Assembly: GCA_946628455.1 (NCBI GenBank)
Contig: CAMOWP010000080.1
Location: forward strand, 1 to 8,393
Length of the DNA stretch: 8,393 nucleotides
Origin: an uncultured Clostridia bacterium
Lineage (GTDB): Bacteria; Bacillota; Clostridia; Oscillospirales; Acutalibacteraceae
Reading direction: 5' to 3'
Part shown: in pieces, positions 6,455 through 8,393 of the stretch
Position numbering within the stretch: position 1 is the first letter of the stretch
Layout of the letters: every line of letters begins with the position of its first letter
Program-made: the position numbers and the translations under genes
Notes under the pieces: model-generated
Told to the model about the DNA's origin: nothing
What the model saw: the letters and a program-made list of their open reading frames with translations, nothing else
Databases searched by the model: none

Positions 6455-7744
6455 TTATTCTGCCTTCTGTAAATCATCTGCTCTGAGCTGAATCGGCTTG
6501 CGCTTCTTGTTAGTTCTGAGAAGCGGAGCTGATTCGCCCGTTACACATTCCTTTGTTATAACGATTTTTTCAACAGTGTAATCGCTCGGAACGGAGAACA
6601 TAAGGTCGTTTAAAATTCCCTCAAATACAGTTCTCAGGCCGCGTGCGCCGGTCTTTCTTTCAAGCGTAACCTCAGCCATAGCCTCAAGCGCGTCATCCTG
6701 AAATTCAAGCGTTACGCCGTCCATCTCAAAGAGCTTGACGTACTGCTTTACGATTGAATTCTTAGGCTCCGTCATAATTCTGACTAAGGACTGCTTGTCC
6801 AAATCCTTAAGCGTTGCGATAACGGGGATACGCCCGATAAGCTCGGGGATGAGGCCGTATTTAACAAGGTCGTGATGATTTACCTCGGTTATGATATTCT
6901 CTTTTTCAAGCTCATTGTTTTTAAGCTCAGAGCCGAAGCCGAGAGAGCCTCTGCCGAGGCGCTTTTCAACGAGCTTTTCAATGCCGTCAAACGCGCCGCC
7001 GCAGATAAAAAGGATGTTTGTAGTGTCAATCTGAATGAACTCCTGCTGAGGGTGCTTCCTGCCGCCCCCGGGAGGAACGTTTGAAACGGTTCCCTCAAGG
7101 ATTTTAAGAAGCGCCTGCTGAACGCCCTCGCCGCTTACGTCTCTTGTGATTGAGCGGTTTTCGCTCTTTCTTGAAATCTTATCAATTTCGTCAACGTAAA
7201 TGATTCCGCGCTCCGCTCTTTCAACATCAAAATCGGCAGCCTGGATAAGACGCAGAAGAATATTTTCAACATCCTCGCCAACGTAGCCAGCCTCTGTGAG
7301 CGTTGTTGCGTCTGCAATAGCAAACGGAACGTCAAGAATTTTTGCAAGCGTCTGAGCGAGCATAGTTTTACCCACGCCCGTAGGACCGAGCAGCATAATG
7401 TTGCTTTTCTGAAGCTCAACGTCGCTGTTTTCGTTATAGAAAATTCGCTTATAGTGGTTATAAACGGCAACGGAGAGCGCCTTTTTAGCCTCGTCCTGAC
7501 CGATTACGTATTCATCAAGCTTTGCCTTGATTTCCATAGGCTTGGGAAGCACCATGTCAGAATCGGTATGCTTATGGTGCTCCTCATCCTCTGAGGATTT
7601 GATGATGTCGTTACAAAGCGCAACGCACTCATCGCAGATAAAAACGTCGGCGGGACCCTCTATAAGCTTATATACCATAGATTCGCTCTTTCCGCAGAAG
7701 GAACATCTTGCGGGATAAAGCGAATTATTATCATCTCTTGCCAT
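6455..7744 (-). CDS. clpX: ATP-dependent Clp protease ATP-binding subunit ClpX
   Basis: ClpX is the hexameric AAA+ unfoldase that recognises tagged substrates and threads them into ClpP. The 429-residue product is complete. It has an N-terminal zinc-binding domain with Cys14, Cys17, Cys37 and Cys40. Walker A is GPTGVGKT (120-127), the GYVG pore loop is at 153-156, and Walker B is IIYVDEIDK (181-189). The RKH loop is at 229-231, the ClpP-docking LGF tripeptide at 268-270, the arginine finger at Arg305 (ELIGRIP), and sensor 2 is GARGLR (366-371). The LGF loop indicates that it can dock to ClpP. Start ATG 7744 has AGGAG (7752-7756) seven bases upstream; a TTG one codon earlier is not needed. It begins 15 bases after the clpP stop, a standard clpP-clpX operon arrangement. 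No missing residues are seen. Confidence 0.97.
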   Translation of the reverse strand: MARDDNNSLYPARCSFCGKSESMVYKLIEGPADVFICDECVALCNDIIKSSEDEEHHKHTDSDMVLPKPMEIKAKLDEYVIGQDEAKKALSVAVYNHYKRIFYNENSDVELQKSNIMLLGPTGVGKTMLAQTLAKILDVPFAIADATTLTEAGYVGEDVENILLRLIQAADFDVERAERGIIYVDEIDKISRKSENRSITRDVSGEGVQQALLKILEGTVSNVPPGGGRKHPQQEFIQIDTTNILFICGGAFDGIEKLVEKRLGRGSLGFGSELKNNELEKENIITEVNHHDLVKYGLIPELIGRIPVIATLKDLDKQSLVRIMTEPKNSIVKQYVKLFEMDGVTLEFQDDALEAMAEVTLERKTGARGLRTVFEGILNDLMFSVPSDYTVEKIVITKECVTGESAPLLRTNKKRKPIQLRADDLQKAE

Positions 7745-7759
7745 CAATTAACTCCTGAA

Positions 7760-8353
7760 TTATCTCTTTTCAATTACCCTGTCAACGAGGCCGTATTCCA
7801 TTGCCTCAGTTGCTGACATCCAGTTGTCTCTGTCAGTGTCCTTTACGAGTGTTTCATAATCCTTGCCGCAGTTTTCAGCGAGGATTCTGTTGAGCTTTTC
7901 CTTTGTTTTAACAAGATTTTTTGCGGCGATTTCAACGTCTGTTGCCTGCCCTGTGATTCCGCTTCCGCCTACGAGTGGCTGGTGAATAAGGATTTCACTG
8001 TTTGGAAGAGCAATTCTCTTTCCCTTAGCACCGCTTGAAAGAAGGAAGGCGCCCATGCTGGCAGCCATACCGACGCATATAGTTGAAACGTCGCACTTGA
8101 TATAGTTCATTGTGTCATAAATTGCAAGACCTGCAGTTACTGAGCCGCCTGGTGAATTGATATAAAGCGAGATGTCCTTGTCGCTGTCCTGCGATTCAAG
8201 GAAAAGCAGCTGAGCAACAACAAGGGACGCAGTGTTATCGTCAACCTGGTCGGAAAGAACAATAATTCTGTCAGAAAGAAGTCGTGAAAAAATGTCTACA
8301 CTTCTTTCGCCTGCGCTTGACTGTTCAATTACATATGGTACTAACGATGCCAT
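7760..8353 (-). CDS. clpP: ATP-dependent Clp protease proteolytic subunit ClpP
   Basis: ClpP is the 14-subunit serine peptidase core of ClpXP and related machines in the cytoplasm. The 197-residue protein is full length. The catalytic triad is Ser99 (GMAASMGAF), His124 (LIHQPLVGG) and Asp176 (DTDRDNWM). The N-terminal LVPYVIEQSSAGERSVDIFSRL segment is the usual axial-loop start. YINSPGGSVTAGLAIYDTM is the oxyanion/substrate-strand region. The segment after the histidine, HQPLVGGSGITGQATD, is three residues longer than the E. coli HQPLGG-type handle entry, a variation seen in other ClpPs. Start ATG 8353 follows AGGA (8364-8367) by ten bases. It heads the visible clpP-clpX-lon-engB-lysA cluster. 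Its upstream region is mostly outside the window, so control by CtsR or another regulator cannot be assessed. Confidence 0.97.
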   Translation of the reverse strand: MASLVPYVIEQSSAGERSVDIFSRLLSDRIIVLSDQVDDNTASLVVAQLLFLESQDSDKDISLYINSPGGSVTAGLAIYDTMNYIKCDVSTICVGMAASMGAFLLSSGAKGKRIALPNSEILIHQPLVGGSGITGQATDVEIAAKNLVKTKEKLNRILAENCGKDYETLVKDTDRDNWMSATEAMEYGLVDRVIEKR

Positions 8354-8374
8354 AAAATCACTATCCTTTTAGTT

Positions 8375-8380
8375 ATTATA
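8375..8380 (-). promoter_or_regulatory. Possible -10 element (TATAAT) upstream of clpP
   Basis: A perfect TATAAT lies 21 bases before the clpP ATG on the coding strand. The matching -35 would fall beyond the window edge and cannot be checked. A start about seven bases downstream would land in the AAAAGGA ribosome site (8364-8370), leaving a very short leader. It may therefore be only a chance A/T-rich match. Confidence 0.25.
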
Positions 8381-8393
8381 TCGTGTTAAAAGC

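Noticed and set aside
7967..8014. Three-residue longer loop after the ClpP active-site histidine as a novelty
   Set aside because: ClpP proteins vary in length at this handle region, for example in streptococci, and the catalytic triad and flanks are normal.
8354..8393. CtsR or CIRCE operator upstream of clpP
   Set aside because: Neither the AGTCAAA-type heptad repeats nor the CIRCE inverted repeat is present in the 40 visible bases or in the clpX-lon gap; the rest of the upstream region is outside the window.

Overview
This window is a stretch of bacterial chromosome with every supported gene on the minus strand, so it reads from right to left. The gene set and order (clpP, clpX, lon, then the GTPase gene ysxC/engB), the TrpR-like YerC/YecD regulator and the strong purine-rich ribosome binding sites point to a Firmicute. 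A Clostridia member, possibly a gut Oscillospiraceae/Ruminococcaceae relative, is my best guess. That assignment is inference from gene content and protein style, not from a database search.

The right-hand block (about 8353 down to 1998) is a co-directional cluster: clpP (ATP-dependent protease core), clpX (its unfoldase), lon (second AAA+ protease), ysxC/engB (50S ribosome assembly GTPase) and lysA (diaminopimelate decarboxylase). Spacing is tight: 15 bases between clpP and clpX, 54 between clpX and lon, 106 between lon and engB, and an 11-base overlap between engB and lysA. The block ends in a clear intrinsic terminator at 1969-1994. The far right edge cuts off whatever lies upstream of clpP; in many bacteria this is tig.

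The left-hand block (1749 down to 1) is a separate unit. It has a good SigA-type promoter (TTTACA, 17-base spacer, TAAAAT with an extended -10) and contains a YerC/YecD-family TrpR-like regulator, a SAM-dependent methyltransferase and hslO (Hsp33 redox chaperone). Junctions are overlapping or nearly so. hslO runs off the left edge and lacks its C-terminal zinc-switch domain here. A near-perfect 14-base dyad fills most of the promoter spacer and is a candidate operator.

The most notable oddity is in lon. The gene is intact over 805 codons except for one TAA, which falls exactly where the catalytic Walker B glutamate codon should be. A single base change explains it, and the frame downstream is undamaged. 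This is either a very recent loss of Lon or a sequencing/assembly error. TAA is also the ordinary terminator of clpP and clpX, so code reassignment is not a sensible reading. Two related short intergenic repeats sit downstream of lon and of lysA.

Apart from lysA, most of the window is about protein quality control (ClpXP, Lon, Hsp33) and ribosome assembly. I do not see an evident new multi-gene system. The methyltransferase is the gene whose role is least clear.
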